DNA from: Lachnospiraceae bacterium
Lineage (GTDB): Bacteria; Bacillota; Clostridia; Lachnospirales; Lachnospiraceae
DNA: 64,000 bases
NCBI GenBank assembly: GCA_021203305.1
Contig: JAJQBK010000019.1
Span: 1-64,000 of the forward strand
Direction of reading: 5' to 3'
Shown here in pieces: positions 52,969 to 61,498 of the stretch. The number at the start of each line of letters is the position of its first letter. The first letter of the stretch is position 1. Under the pieces are notes generated by a model. The model was given only the letters and a program-made list of their open reading frames with translations, did no database searches and was not told where the DNA came from. The position numbers and the translations under genes are program-made.

Positions 52969-53475
52969 ATGGGAATCGATGCTGAAGGGGTGAAAGCCTG
53001 GCTGAGACGATACGGCGATTTGGACGCAGAGTTGGATTTTTCCTACACACGCCTGGACGAACTGGACGAGACAATGATTTCCGTAAAAAGCCCCACTTTG
53101 TCTGATATGCCGCACGGGGCCCGGGTGATTGACAAAACCGAACGCTATATCGTTCGTAAAGAACGCATTCAGGACGAAATTCAGAATTTGACCGATGAAC
53201 TTATCGGCCTGGAGGCTGAGATTGAGGAAACGCTTAAGAAGCTTCCGAAATCTGACGAACGCAATGTATTGAGGCTGCGGTACCTTGATTTAAAAAAATG
53301 GAACGACATAAGTTTTTCACTATTCGGATCGAAAGCGGATTTTGCAGACCGTGAAGAAAGCTACCTCAGGAGAACCACGAAGCTTCACAGCCGGGCGCTG
53401 GATAACCTGGCGGAGATCATGAAAAAAGATTGTCCGGCGGACATTCTGCAAGACGATCCGCAAGACTGTCTGTAA
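52969..53475 (+). CDS. DUF1492/ArpU-like phage transcription regulator
   Basis: About 168 residues: helical, with the late region LPKSDERNVLRLRYLDLKKW reading like the sigma-region-4-like part of DUF1492 and ArpU proteins, which act on late transcription in Firmicute phages. GGAGGG lies upstream; a GTG one codon earlier is an alternative start. In satellites and prophages such genes sit just before the packaging genes, as here (TerS lies downstream). Confidence 0.65.
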   Translation: MGIDAEGVKAWLRRYGDLDAELDFSYTRLDELDETMISVKSPTLSDMPHGARVIDKTERYIVRKERIQDEIQNLTDELIGLEAEIEETLKKLPKSDERNVLRLRYLDLKKWNDISFSLFGSKADFADREESYLRRTTKLHSRALDNLAEIMKKDCPADILQDDPQDCL

Positions 53476-53518
53476 GAGTCTGTAAGAATGTCTGTAGGAC
53501 AGAAGGAGGGACGGCGAT

Positions 53519-54492
53519 ATGATAAGCATTATTGTACCGGTGTACAACGTGGAACCGTTCATTCGGGATTGCCTGGACAGTATCAGAAATCAAACCTTTC
53601 AAGATTGGGAGTGCATACTGATAAACGACGGGAGTACAGACGGGAGCGGAAGCGCTTGCCGGCAGTATTGCAAGAGAGATCCACGATTTAAGTATATCCA
53701 CCAAAGAAACGCCGGCGTGTCAGCGGCAAGAAATACCGGGCTTGATGCGGCACAGGGAGAGTTTATCTCTTTCGTGGATCCGGATGACTGTATCATGGAC
53801 AATTTTTATTCGACGATGCTTGACACTCTCCAAAAACACAACGCGGATATCGTTTCCTGTGCTGCATTGAGCATTTCAGAGGGCGATAATTATATGACTT
53901 GGAGCAAGGGCTTGAAAAAGATCACTGCTCTGGGAATACCGTTTCTGCTCACGCAGGAAAATGTTATAGAGGGGCGAGACGCTATAGTAATGGCAATCGT
54001 TAATGAGCAGATCGGAACGGTATGCTGGGATAAACTATATAAACAGGATTTATGGCAAATGCGCGTTTCCCGGAAAATATCACACTTGGGGAAGATACGG
54101 CCATAATTCCCGAAATTATTGTAAAAGCAAATGTCTTTGTAATACAGCAAAATGCGGTTTATTTCTACAGGAAACGTTCTACAAGCCTGTCAAATTCTGA
54201 TTTGACATGGAGCCGTTTTAAGAGAAATATTGATGCACGGGAACAAGCGGCCACATATCTTGCCGAAATAGTACCAGGCAATGAAAAAGAATTATCAGAA
54301 TGGACGTTAAAACAAAATGTTATGAATCTGATCGGTTATTCTTTGAAGCAAGAGCAGAAAGGCTCCATATTAGCGAAAATATGCGAACAGGCTCCTGCTA
54401 TCGAACGGTATCAGGACATGGATAGGGTTCAAACATTAAAAACCGTTTTTGGGGACATATACAGATTCATGAAAGGAAGTGAGGAGCCATGA
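53519..54492 (+). pseudogene. Family 2 glycosyltransferase, frameshifted
   Basis: The first frame (53519-54106) begins MISIIVPVYNVEPFIRDCLD and has the GT-A nucleotide motifs NDGSTDGS and RNAGVSAARNTGLDAA, then FVDPDD. Near 54047 the similarity moves to a second frame (ending 54492) continuing RFPENITLGEDTAIIPEII. A single missing base, for example one T in GATTTATGG, explains it. Together the frames give about 324 residues, a normal length. It is cargo between the regulator and TerS genes. Confidence 0.7.
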
Positions 54493-54869
54493 ATGAGCGG
54501 CAAAAGGTATTTGCAGAAATATACGCGGCCTGTCCAAACGCAGCAGAGGCAGCGCGGCGAGCCGGGTACAGTGAACGGACCGCGCGGCAGACGGGCCAGC
54601 GATTGTTGACAAAAGATGACATCGCGGAATATATCAGGCAACTGCAGAATGAGGCGACAGACGCGCGGATTTCCACGGTTACGGACGTCAAGATCTTCTG
54701 GTCAGAAGTGATGAACGATGAAGACGAGAAGACTGTTACCAGGCTGAAAGCCAGTGAGTTGTTGGCGCGGGCTTCCGGAATGTTCCTGGTTCAGGATGAT
54801 AAAGGCGCCGATGTGGTGGACGACGTTTTAATTTATCTGCCGGAGATTGACGGGGAAGAGCTGTCATAA
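54489..54869 (+). CDS. Phage terminase small subunit
   Basis: 126 residues of the Terminase_2 type: MNERQKVFAEIYAACPNAAE, then AARRAGYSERTARQTGQRLL (helix-turn-helix that recognises pac/cos DNA). The oligomerisation region follows. No large terminase follows; the next sequence is non-coding and then a terminator. A small terminase standing alone is typical of PICI satellites. It overlaps the glycosyltransferase by four bases. Confidence 0.85.
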   Translation: MNERQKVFAEIYAACPNAAEAARRAGYSERTARQTGQRLLTKDDIAEYIRQLQNEATDARISTVTDVKIFWSEVMNDEDEKTVTRLKASELLARASGMFLVQDDKGADVVDDVLIYLPEIDGEELS

Positions 54870-54935
54870 CCGCACAGGAAGCGCCAGGGAGCGGAGAAAC
54901 GGAATTATGCAGGGAAAGGCTTAGAAACGGTTCTG

Positions 54936-54959
54936 GGCGCTTTTGCGCAATCCTGGAGG
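54936..54959 (+). repeat. 24-bp direct repeat, second copy
   Basis: Identical to 52081-52104 in the zinc-ribbon gene (starts GGCGCTTTTGCGCAATCC). Here it is in a non-coding remnant after terS that would read ALLRNPGG in the same frame. Confidence 0.75.
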
Positions 54960-55043
54960 CATTGACAAGAGGTCAAAGCATGGCTTATAATCGGCGTGGA
55001 ATAGGAAACAGATTGAATCTGTTCCCTTATGAGAATTCCTTTT

Positions 55044-55090
55044 AAAGGATCCCGCGTCTTGCCCTGCCTGCAAGTGCGGGATCCTTTTTT
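55044..55090 (+). terminator. Terminator after terS
   Basis: AAAGGATCCCGC pairs perfectly with GCGGGATCCTTT, followed by T residues. It ends the rightward transcript of the element. Confidence 0.85.
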
Positions 55091-55115
55091 GCCCTGCTGC
55101 CCCAGAGAAAAAAAT

Positions 55116-55143
55116 AGCCGCCACTGCTGCAACAGTGACGGCT
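55116..55143 (-). terminator. Terminator of the Uma2 gene
   Basis: AGCCGTCACTG pairs with CAGTGGCGGCT on the minus strand, followed by ATTTTTTT. Confidence 0.75.
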
Positions 55144-55296
55144 GGCCTACAAGGGCCTTTGACGGATAAAAGAGTGCGCCATATGGCATTCCTTTTGTGT
55201 ACCTTGAAAATATCATATCCGGCAGCAGAACGCAAGAAAAATTTACAGGCCGTTGCCGTCTGACACTTCCTATTCTGTATGACTATGAGCGCGAAA

Positions 55297-55842
55297 TCAG
55301 ATCTTAAGGAGACTGAAATCAACAGAAAATCCGGGATATATCATCACAGGAACGGAATCGCTGAAAGAGTGAATAACAGGCCCCTCCTCATGTTCCATAT
55401 CATACACAAGAATAATTGAACGTTGCGGGTCTACAATCCAGTATTCGCGAACACCGGCCGCACGATACAGGGCGAGTTTCGTGTAATAGTCCATAGATTT
55501 ACTCCCGGGAGATACTATTTCAATAATCCAGTCCGGAGCCCCATTACATCCCCGGTCATCCAGCTTGTCAGGGTCACAGATCACGGAAATATCCGGCTCT
55601 ACGTAAGTGTACTGGTCTTCGTCCAAGAACACGGCAAAGGGGGCGGGATATATTTTGCAGTTTCCCTTATTTTGATTGATATAATTTCCGATGGTTAAAT
55701 GCAGGAATGAAAGTATATCCTGGTGTTTCCTGCTGGGCGGTGCCATATCATAAATCTGGCCGTCTATCAGTTCGGCGCGCTGGCCGTCCGGCAAATTGTA
55801 AATATCATCTACAGTATAAAGGCGTTCTTTTGGTAATGGCAT
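55297..55842 (-). CDS. Uma2-family endonuclease (DUF820)
   Basis: 181 residues, PD-(D/E)XK fold: RLYTVDDIYNLPDGQRAELI, VEPDISVICDPDKLDDRG, and PDWIIEIVSPGSKSMDYYTK with the catalytic Glu and Lys. Uma2 proteins are common in cyanobacteria and Firmicutes and are thought to be nucleases; their role is not settled. It lies on the opposite strand from the main operon as cargo, downstream of the RHH gene. Confidence 0.8.
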   Translation of the reverse strand: MPLPKERLYTVDDIYNLPDGQRAELIDGQIYDMAPPSRKHQDILSFLHLTIGNYINQNKGNCKIYPAPFAVFLDEDQYTYVEPDISVICDPDKLDDRGCNGAPDWIIEIVSPGSKSMDYYTKLALYRAAGVREYWIVDPQRSIILVYDMEHEEGPVIHSFSDSVPVMIYPGFSVDFSLLKI

Positions 55843-55884
55843 TCTTTACACTTCCTTTCATGGCTATTATGCCCGGTAGGGCGG

Positions 55885-56106
55885 TTAGGCGGATTCTGAT
55901 TTGTCGCGCTGCATGGTTTCGTCAATAGCGCGGTTGATGAAAGCCGTAGCACTCTCATTCATATTTGCTGCGTGGTCTTGTACGGTTGTTCTTTTTTCGG
56001 CGGTCATGCGTACTTTAATTTCTACGAATTTTTCCATATATCGTTTATGTGCGTCTGCCTGAGCCGGTGTAAACCCTCTGTATTTACTTTTTTTATCTTC
56101 GGACAT
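55885..56106 (-). CDS. RHH/Arc-type DNA-binding protein (antitoxin-like)
   Basis: 73 residues. A beta strand and two helices read FVEIKVRMTAEKRTTVQDHA, then AANMNESATAFINRAIDETM, the ribbon-helix-helix pattern. ATG 56106 follows AAAGGGGAT. Directly upstream are three or four ATACGACCATATAC-like repeats, likely its own operator. The Uma2 gene follows 43 bases downstream, so the two could form a regulator-nuclease pair. Confidence 0.65.
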   Translation of the reverse strand: MSEDKKSKYRGFTPAQADAHKRYMEKFVEIKVRMTAEKRTTVQDHAANMNESATAFINRAIDETMQRDKSESA

Positions 56107-56195
56107 TATTATATCCCCTTTCTGTGTTTGAAGCGTGTCCGGATGCAAATAGTTGCACCTTTTCCACTATGCCATAATTATAGCACATATTTCAA

Positions 56196-56290
56196 GATAC
56201 GACCATATACAAAATATACAAATATACGACTATATATTTGGCAACTTTGCATATAGACAGATACGACCATATACATTATAATAAGACCAT
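56196..56290. repeat. Direct repeats ATACGACCATATAC (putative RHH operator)
   Basis: Copies at about 56197-56210 (ATACGACCATATAC), 56224-56237 (ATACGACTATATAT), 56261-56274 (ATACGACCATATAC) and a partial one at 56281-56290 (ATAAGACCAT). They overlap the promoter region of the RHH gene, whose TATAAT -10 box lies at 56177-56182 on the minus strand. The 56107-56428 gap holds no gene. Confidence 0.7.
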
Positions 56291-56428
56291 AAGATAAATA
56301 AAACAAAACAGAACAGCCGGTAGCCCGAAAGGCACCACAAACCAGTGGCCATATACCTGTGAGGCGGCCAACACATGAAAGCCAATAGTCAGGAAGATGA
56401 CGCCGGGGCGGTTCTGGAAGGAGGGAAA

Positions 56429-56617
56429 ATGACACAGAAAAGATTATATCAGCTTGCATATGAAGGAGCACTTCAGATATGGGGCACGGAGCATGACAGA
56501 TTGGAGGCCCGGCCCGAAAGCAGAATTGCACAGGCCAGAGAGCGGAAAGTATGGGAGGAGCTGGAGTATATCACAAGCCAGTGGGCGTCATACGAGAAAG
56601 CAGCAGCAAGAGCATAA
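56429..56617 (+). CDS. Small hypothetical protein of the element
   Basis: 62 residues starting MTQKRLYQLAYEGALQIWGT, fully helical and charged. GGAAGGAGG precedes the ATG. It begins a second plus-strand set leading to the integrase. Family unknown to me; similar small proteins occur in Firmicute prophages. Confidence 0.5.
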   Translation: MTQKRLYQLAYEGALQIWGTEHDRLEARPESRIAQARERKVWEELEYITSQWASYEKAAARA

Positions 56618-56664
56618 AAGAACCCGTCCCGGCCGGGTAAAGCCGGGAGAAAGGGGAAAAGGAC

Positions 56665-56940
56665 ATGACAGAGAGGATGATCGAGAACAGGGTGAAGAAA
56701 TTACAGGAGCTGGAAGGCCAGATAGCGGAGCTTCAGGAGCAGGCCGACACCATTAAAACGGAACTGAAAGCGGACATGGAGGGGAAAGGCCTGGAAGAAA
56801 TCCAGACGAAACACTTTATTATCCGCTGGAAAGAGATTGTCAGCAGCAGGCTTGATGGAAAGGCACTGAAAGCGGCGCTTCCGGAAATCTACAACCAGTA
56901 TTGCAAAGACAGCAAGAGCCGCCGGTTCACGGTAGCTTAA
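56665..56940 (+). CDS. Small coiled-coil protein, nuclease-inhibitor-like
   Basis: 91 residues: an N-terminal coiled coil (ENRVKKLQELEGQIAELQEQ), then a beta segment (TKHFIIRWKEIVSSRLDGKAL) and a basic end. The order recalls Gp157/Gam-like phage proteins that counter host nucleases, but no diagnostic residue is visible. Function not assigned. Confidence 0.45.
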   Translation: MTERMIENRVKKLQELEGQIAELQEQADTIKTELKADMEGKGLEEIQTKHFIIRWKEIVSSRLDGKALKAALPEIYNQYCKDSKSRRFTVA

Positions 56941-57064
56941 AGCAAATAAAAGAGATGTCCCGCCGGAGTTGCCGCTCTGGCGGGGCAGAGGTAACCAAAC
57001 GCCAAATTTGGAGTTACAGACGCATTATAACACGCCTGTGACCGTCACGCAAGGAGGAAAAACC

Positions 57065-57316
57065 ATGAACAAGAAATTGGAAAAAGCAATGGAAGGGGCG
57101 GGCCGCCTGAAAGCCCTTCTGTACTCATTGGAGGAAATCACAAAAGATATTGACGTTGAACCGGATGACCTGGAGGACGCCGACAAGGCGGCGAATCTGC
57201 TTTATATGGCGGAGGAGATTTCAGAAGACCTTACAAAGAGCCTGGATGAACTGAGCGGGGACACACGGATCTGTGATGTGCTTCTGCTGGCGCGGGAAAT
57301 ACATATCAACGCGTAG
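57065..57316 (+). CDS. Small acidic helical protein of the element
   Basis: 83 residues from ATG 57065 (AAGGAGGAAAAACC upstream), rich in Glu, Asp and Leu. No family recognised. It ends 61 bases before the integrase start and is likely co-transcribed with it. Confidence 0.5.
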   Translation: MNKKLEKAMEGAGRLKALLYSLEEITKDIDVEPDDLEDADKAANLLYMAEEISEDLTKSLDELSGDTRICDVLLLAREIHINA

Positions 57317-57377
57317 AGGAAGAGGGGAGCGGGGTGGCCCGCTCCCCATTACCAGGGACATGAAAGGCGGTGTTTAT

Positions 57378-58592
57378 ATGGCGACAAAAAGAACTGACAG
57401 TAAAAAGAGAAATTTGAGGACAGGGGAGGGACAGCGCGAAGATGGCCGGTATTATTACAGGTATACCAATCTGAGCGGCAAGCGCAAAATGGTTTATGCC
57501 CTGACACTGGCCGATCTGAGGGAGAAGGAAAAGCAGATCACAAGAGATCTGGAAGATGGAATCGACTCAACCGGCGCAGAAGTGACGTTGAATGAGCTTT
57601 TCGATCTGTACCTACAGACCAAAACCAAACTCAAAGAATCAACCGTGCAGTCGTATTCTTATATGTACAATTTATATGTTCGCTCTTCGACTCTTGGGGA
57701 AATGAAGATTTCAGACATAAAAGCAGTCCATGTTTTGAATTTCTACAGTTTATTAACTGGCTCAGGTTTCTCAAAAAACACGCTGCTAAAGATACACAAC
57801 AACCTGATAGCGCCTTCTTTTCAGCTTGGTGTAAAATCCGATTTTATCAGGAAGAACCCCGCCGAAGGAGCCGGGAAGGAAATCAGCGGCCCCAAAAAGA
57901 AGGTGCAGGCATTAAGCCGCCAGCAACAGGCCGCACTTCTGAAATTTGTTTCTGAAAACGCATTTTATCAAGTACGTGAACCAATGTTGACCGTTTTCCT
58001 ACAGACAGGACTTCGCCAGTCCGAATTAAGCGGATTACGCTGGAAAGATGTTGATTTCAAGGCGGGAATACTTCATATCCGTCAGCAGCTTGTCTATCAT
58101 GATTATGGAGACGGTTACCGCTTCCACCTGCAGACGCTGAAAACAGAAGCTTCACGGCGTGATATTCCAATCACAAAGGAATGCAAGCGGGCACTTATGA
58201 AACAGAGGGAGTATGATATGATGCTGAATATCAAACGCCAGGAAGTGGAAGGAATAACAGACTACATCTTTATAACACGCGAAGGCAAGCCGTTGTGTAA
58301 TTCTGGAATCAACAGCTTCCTTGAATCCGTTGTGAATAAGTATAACCTTGAAGAGGAAACGAATGCACGGAAAGAGCGGCGGGATCCTCTTCCACTTCCG
58401 CATATATCGTGCCATGTTTTACGCCATTGCTACGGTACACGAATGGCCGAAAGCGGAGTCCCGGCGAAAACATTACAAACACTTTTAGGACATAGCGATA
58501 TAAAAACCACATTGAACATTTATGTGAACCTTGACTTTGAGGAAATCAAAAAGCAGGTGGCAGATGCCGAAACCTACATGAACGCCATATGA
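57378..58592 (+). CDS. int: Tyrosine recombinase integrase of the element
   Basis: 404 residues, Tn916/phage type: an N-terminal arm-binding domain, the SAM-like core-binding domain (about 65-160), and the catalytic domain with Arg in QTGLRQSELSGLRWKDVD, HVLRHCYGTR (HxxR), GHSDIKTTL and the nucleophile Tyr in NIYVNL. It is 152 bases from attR, the usual place. ATG 57378 follows AAAGGCGG. It should cut and join the 28-bp att core. Confidence 0.92.
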   Translation: MATKRTDSKKRNLRTGEGQREDGRYYYRYTNLSGKRKMVYALTLADLREKEKQITRDLEDGIDSTGAEVTLNELFDLYLQTKTKLKESTVQSYSYMYNLYVRSSTLGEMKISDIKAVHVLNFYSLLTGSGFSKNTLLKIHNNLIAPSFQLGVKSDFIRKNPAEGAGKEISGPKKKVQALSRQQQAALLKFVSENAFYQVREPMLTVFLQTGLRQSELSGLRWKDVDFKAGILHIRQQLVYHDYGDGYRFHLQTLKTEASRRDIPITKECKRALMKQREYDMMLNIKRQEVEGITDYIFITREGKPLCNSGINSFLESVVNKYNLEEETNARKERRDPLPLPHISCHVLRHCYGTRMAESGVPAKTLQTLLGHSDIKTTLNIYVNLDFEEIKKQVADAETYMNAI

Positions 58593-58598
58593 ATGTAA

Positions 58599-58635
58599 AA
58601 GACCGTGATCCAAAGCATGACTGGACCACGGTTTT
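58599..58635 (+). terminator. Terminator of the integrase gene
   Basis: ACCGTG-TCC and GGA-CACGGT pair around an 11-base loop, followed by TTTTTT. Confidence 0.8.
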
Positions 58636-58654
58636 TTCATTTTTTTGTCGCAAA

Positions 58655-58672
58655 TGGTGTAAAAATGGTGTA
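58655..58672 (+). promoter_or_regulatory. Putative integrase arm sites, right end
   Basis: Two TGGTGTA heptamers at 58655 and 58666, 11 bases apart, in the same direction as the three at the left end. Confidence 0.5.
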
Positions 58673-58743
58673 ATTTGGCATTTTTCAGGAAATTGAAATC
58701 TTCAACTTTCCTTTATTTACAGGCATTTCAGGCACCTGAAATC

Positions 58744-58771
58744 AAGATTTGTGAATTATTTTAACAATAAA
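58744..58771 (+). repeat. Right attachment repeat (attR)
   Basis: 28 bp identical to 49215-49242. It ends 75 bases before the pyrG start codon, within the pyrG upstream region. Confidence 0.9.
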
Positions 58772-58845
58772 GCAGTAGATTTTCGTTTTTCCTTATGGTA
58801 TGATAAGGAAGTATTTTGTTTTGAGCGACTACGGAGGAAATGACC

Positions 58846-60459
58846 ATGGCAGTGAAATACGTATTTGTAACCGGAGGCGTGGTCTCGGGCCTGGGCAAGG
58901 GCATCACCGCCGCGAGCCTGGGGCGTCTTTTGAAGGCCCGGGGCTATAAGGTGACCATGCAGAAGCTGGACCCCTATATCAACATCGACCCGGGCACCAT
59001 GAACCCCATCCAGCACGGCGAGGTGTTCGTCACCGACGACGGCGCGGAGACAGATCTGGATCTGGGGCATTATGAGCGCTTCATCGACGAGAGCCTGGGC
59101 AAGAATTCCAACGTCACCACCGGCAAAATCTACTGGTCCGTCCTGCAGAAGGAACGGCGGGGTGATTACGGCGGCGGCACGGTGCAGGTCATTCCTCATA
59201 TCACCAACGAGATCAAGAGCCGCTTTTTCAGGGATTTCACAGACCCTGACACCCGCATCGCCATTATCGAGGTGGGCGGCACGGTGGGCGATATCGAAAG
59301 CCAGCCCTTTTTAGAGAGCATCCGCCAGTTTCAGCATGAGGTGGGCCACGACAACGCGATCCTGATTCATGTGACCCTGATTCCCTATATCTCAGCCAGC
59401 CAGGAGTTAAAGACCAAGCCCACACAGACCAGCGTGAAAGAGCTTTTAAGCATCGGCATCCAGCCCGACCTGATCGTATGCCGCAGCGAGTATCCGCTGA
59501 ACCAGCAGATCAAAGACAAGATCGCCCTCTTCTGCAATGTGCCCAGCAGCCGTGTCATGCAGAATCTGGACGTGGAGTATTTATATGAGGCCCCTCTGGC
59601 TCTGGAGGAGGAACACCTGGCCCAGGAGGTCTGCAACTGCCTGAAGCTGGACTGCCCCGAACCGGATCTGACCGACTGGCGGCAGATGGTGGCCGATCTG
59701 AAGGCTCCTGTCACCTCCGTCACGGTTGCCCTGGTAGGAAAATATGTGCAGCTCCACGACGCCTACTTAAGCGTGGTGGAAGCCTTAAAGCACGGCGGCA
59801 TTCCCCAGCACACCACTGTCAATATCAAATGGGTGGATTCAGAGACGGTTACCCCGGAGAATGTGGATGAGATTCTGGGGGATGTGAACGGCGTCCTGGT
59901 GCCCGGCGGCTTCGGCAGCAGAGGCATCGAGGGCAAAATTCTGGCAATCCAATATGCCCGCACCCATCAAATTCCCTACCTGGGCCTGTGCCTGGGCTTA
60001 CAGCTGGCCATCGTGGAATTCGCCCGCAACGTGGCCGGTTTAACGGACGCCCACAGCATCGAGCTGGATCCCAATACCCGCTATCCGGTGATCGCCCTGA
60101 TGCCGGATCAGAACGGGGTGGAGGACATCGGCGGAACACTCAGACTGGGGGCCTATCCCTGTATGCTGACTCCCGGTTCTCTGGCAGCGGAGCTGTACGG
60201 GACTACTGAGATCAGTGAGCGCCACAGACACCGCTACGAGGTCAACAACGACTTCCGCAAGGTGCTGACAGACAATGGATTAAAGCTCTGCGGTCTGTCT
60301 CCGGACGGACGCATTGTGGAGATGATCGAGCTTTCAAGAGAGATTCATCCCTTCTTCATCGCCACTCAGGCCCATCCGGAGTTTAAGAGCCGTCCCAATC
60401 GGCCCCACCCGCTGTTTAAGGGATTTGTGGCGGCGATGCTGCGGCAAAAAGAACAATAA
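58846..60459 (+). CDS. pyrG: CTP synthase
   Basis: 537 residues. It makes CTP from UTP with glutamine. The synthase domain begins [20 protein letters not shown]; the amidotransferase domain has the nucleophile Cys in [18 protein letters not shown] and the His/Glu pair in THPEF-type [13 protein letters not shown] 58846 lies eight bases after GGAGG; ATG 58840 is too close. The element sits just upstream, so its end now supplies part of the 5' region. Confidence 0.96.
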   Translation: MAVKYVFVTGGVVSGLGKGITAASLGRLLKARGYKVTMQKLDPYINIDPGTMNPIQHGEVFVTDDGAETDLDLGHYERFIDESLGKNSNVTTGKIYWSVLQKERRGDYGGGTVQVIPHITNEIKSRFFRDFTDPDTRIAIIEVGGTVGDIESQPFLESIRQFQHEVGHDNAILIHVTLIPYISASQELKTKPTQTSVKELLSIGIQPDLIVCRSEYPLNQQIKDKIALFCNVPSSRVMQNLDVEYLYEAPLALEEEHLAQEVCNCLKLDCPEPDLTDWRQMVADLKAPVTSVTVALVGKYVQLHDAYLSVVEALKHGGIPQHTTVNIKWVDSETVTPENVDEILGDVNGVLVPGGFGSRGIEGKILAIQYARTHQIPYLGLCLGLQLAIVEFARNVAGLTDAHSIELDPNTRYPVIALMPDQNGVEDIGGTLRLGAYPCMLTPGSLAAELYGTTEISERHRHRYEVNNDFRKVLTDNGLKLCGLSPDGRIVEMIELSREIHPFFIATQAHPEFKSRPNRPHPLFKGFVAAMLRQKEQ

Positions 60460-60476
60460 AATAATTTCCCAATACA

Positions 60477-60511
60477 AAACCCTGCCGATCCCTTCAGATC
60501 AGGCAGGGTTT
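60477..60511 (+). terminator. Terminator of pyrG
   Basis: AAACCCTGCC pairs with GGCAGGGTTT around GATCCCTTCAGATCA. Confidence 0.8.
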
Positions 60512-60557
60512 ATTAAGGAACTGTCACGAAATAGCAGCCCCCTTTTTCTGCTTCTCC

Positions 60558-61403
60558 TCATTTTTCATAATCGCTGCTCAGCGCGGATTCCATCTCATAA
60601 ATCAGCTTTTCTGCGTAATCTCCGGCGTAATGGCCGTCCAGAAAGCTGTCCAGGGCAAAATTCTGCAGCCGGTCCCAGCACTCCGTCTCCCGGCGGATGG
60701 TGATGGGATAAAATAAAACCCCCTGGTTTCTGGCCGCCTCCAGGTCGTCCAGGCCGTCGCCCACCATCAGCACCCTGTCCTTTTCATAGCCCATGTCCAG
60801 GAACTGACGGATACAGTATTCCTTGGAACCGGCGTTCTGGCTCAGCAGAAGAGAGGTATAATAGCTCAGTCCATAGTGCTCCCATTCCTCAAACACAGCA
60901 TCGGAATTGGCGGAGGAGACCACCGCGATATCACAGAATTCCGAAGCGTAAGACAACGTCTCCTCCACCCCCGCGAAGGGGCAGCGCTCGGAAATGGGCA
61001 TGGTCAGAATCAGCTCGCTGGCCTTCTGGGACCAGTGAAGCGCCTTTTGTAAAATCGGGGAATCGTCATCCTCCATATAGCGGATCAACGCCGCGTTGGA
61101 ACACCTCTCGGTGCAATCCAGCCAGCGCTTCAACGGCTCCAGATCTCCCACAGGCGTGATATTGGCGTTCACGTATGCCAGAGTCACATACAGTCCCTGG
61201 AAACGGTTGACGCCGCGAAGATCCGAATACAGATTGATATTATTCCACAGATCCAGCACCCGATGGCGGTAAAGCTCCAGCCCCCATTCCTCCACAAAAG
61301 CCGGCCCGAAGCATTTCTGGTGCTTGGCCTCCATGGTATTCATAGCCGTCCCGTCTGAATCCAGGCAAAGCAGAAAATCATGTTTTTTTCTGATAATTTG
61401 CAA
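60558..61403 (-). CDS. HAD-superfamily hydrolase
   Basis: 281 residues. The first motif is LLCLDSDGTAMN (DxD nucleophile, so a phosphatase type), motif II is VVSSANSD, and motif IV is VLMVGDGLDDLEAARNQGV. A helical cap lies between. Substrate unknown. The start is uncertain: the frame opens with TTG at 61403, which is almost touching GGGAG; no ATG is present at the N-terminus. Confidence 0.82.
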   Translation of the reverse strand: MQIIRKKHDFLLCLDSDGTAMNTMEAKHQKCFGPAFVEEWGLELYRHRVLDLWNNINLYSDLRGVNRFQGLYVTLAYVNANITPVGDLEPLKRWLDCTERCSNAALIRYMEDDDSPILQKALHWSQKASELILTMPISERCPFAGVEETLSYASEFCDIAVVSSANSDAVFEEWEHYGLSYYTSLLLSQNAGSKEYCIRQFLDMGYEKDRVLMVGDGLDDLEAARNQGVLFYPITIRRETECWDRLQNFALDSFLDGHYAGDYAEKLIYEMESALSSDYEK

Positions 61404-61498
61404 ACTCCCTGTTCATAGCGCCCCCTCATATTGTCATTCTGAAATCCGGTCATCCGGGTGTATTAACACTCCCGGCCTCCCATCTGTTGACGACACTT

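Larger units (their letters stand above)
49215..58771. mobile_element. Integrated phage-satellite-like (PICI-like) element
   Basis: About 9.56 kb between ftsH and pyrG, bounded by 28-bp perfect direct repeats. It encodes a divergent repressor/excisionase pair, HTH and replication-like genes, a palindrome array, a DUF1492-type regulator, a small terminase and an integrase next to the right end. No large terminase, portal, capsid, tail or lysis gene is present. A terminase small subunit without its large partner is a hallmark of phage-inducible chromosomal islands, which redirect packaging of a helper phage. Cargo: glycosyltransferase (frameshifted), Uma2 nuclease, RHH protein. An alternative is a prophage reduced by deletion. 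Confidence 0.75.

Noticed and set aside
49215-58771. Element as a conjugative transposon (ICE)
   Set aside because: No relaxase, coupling protein or type IV secretion gene is present; terS and DUF1492-type regulator point to phage origin.
58773-58845. C-rich start or attenuator controlling pyrG
   Set aside because: The leader shows neither the GGGC-type start nor a clear terminator hairpin known from Bacillus and Lactococcus pyrG control.
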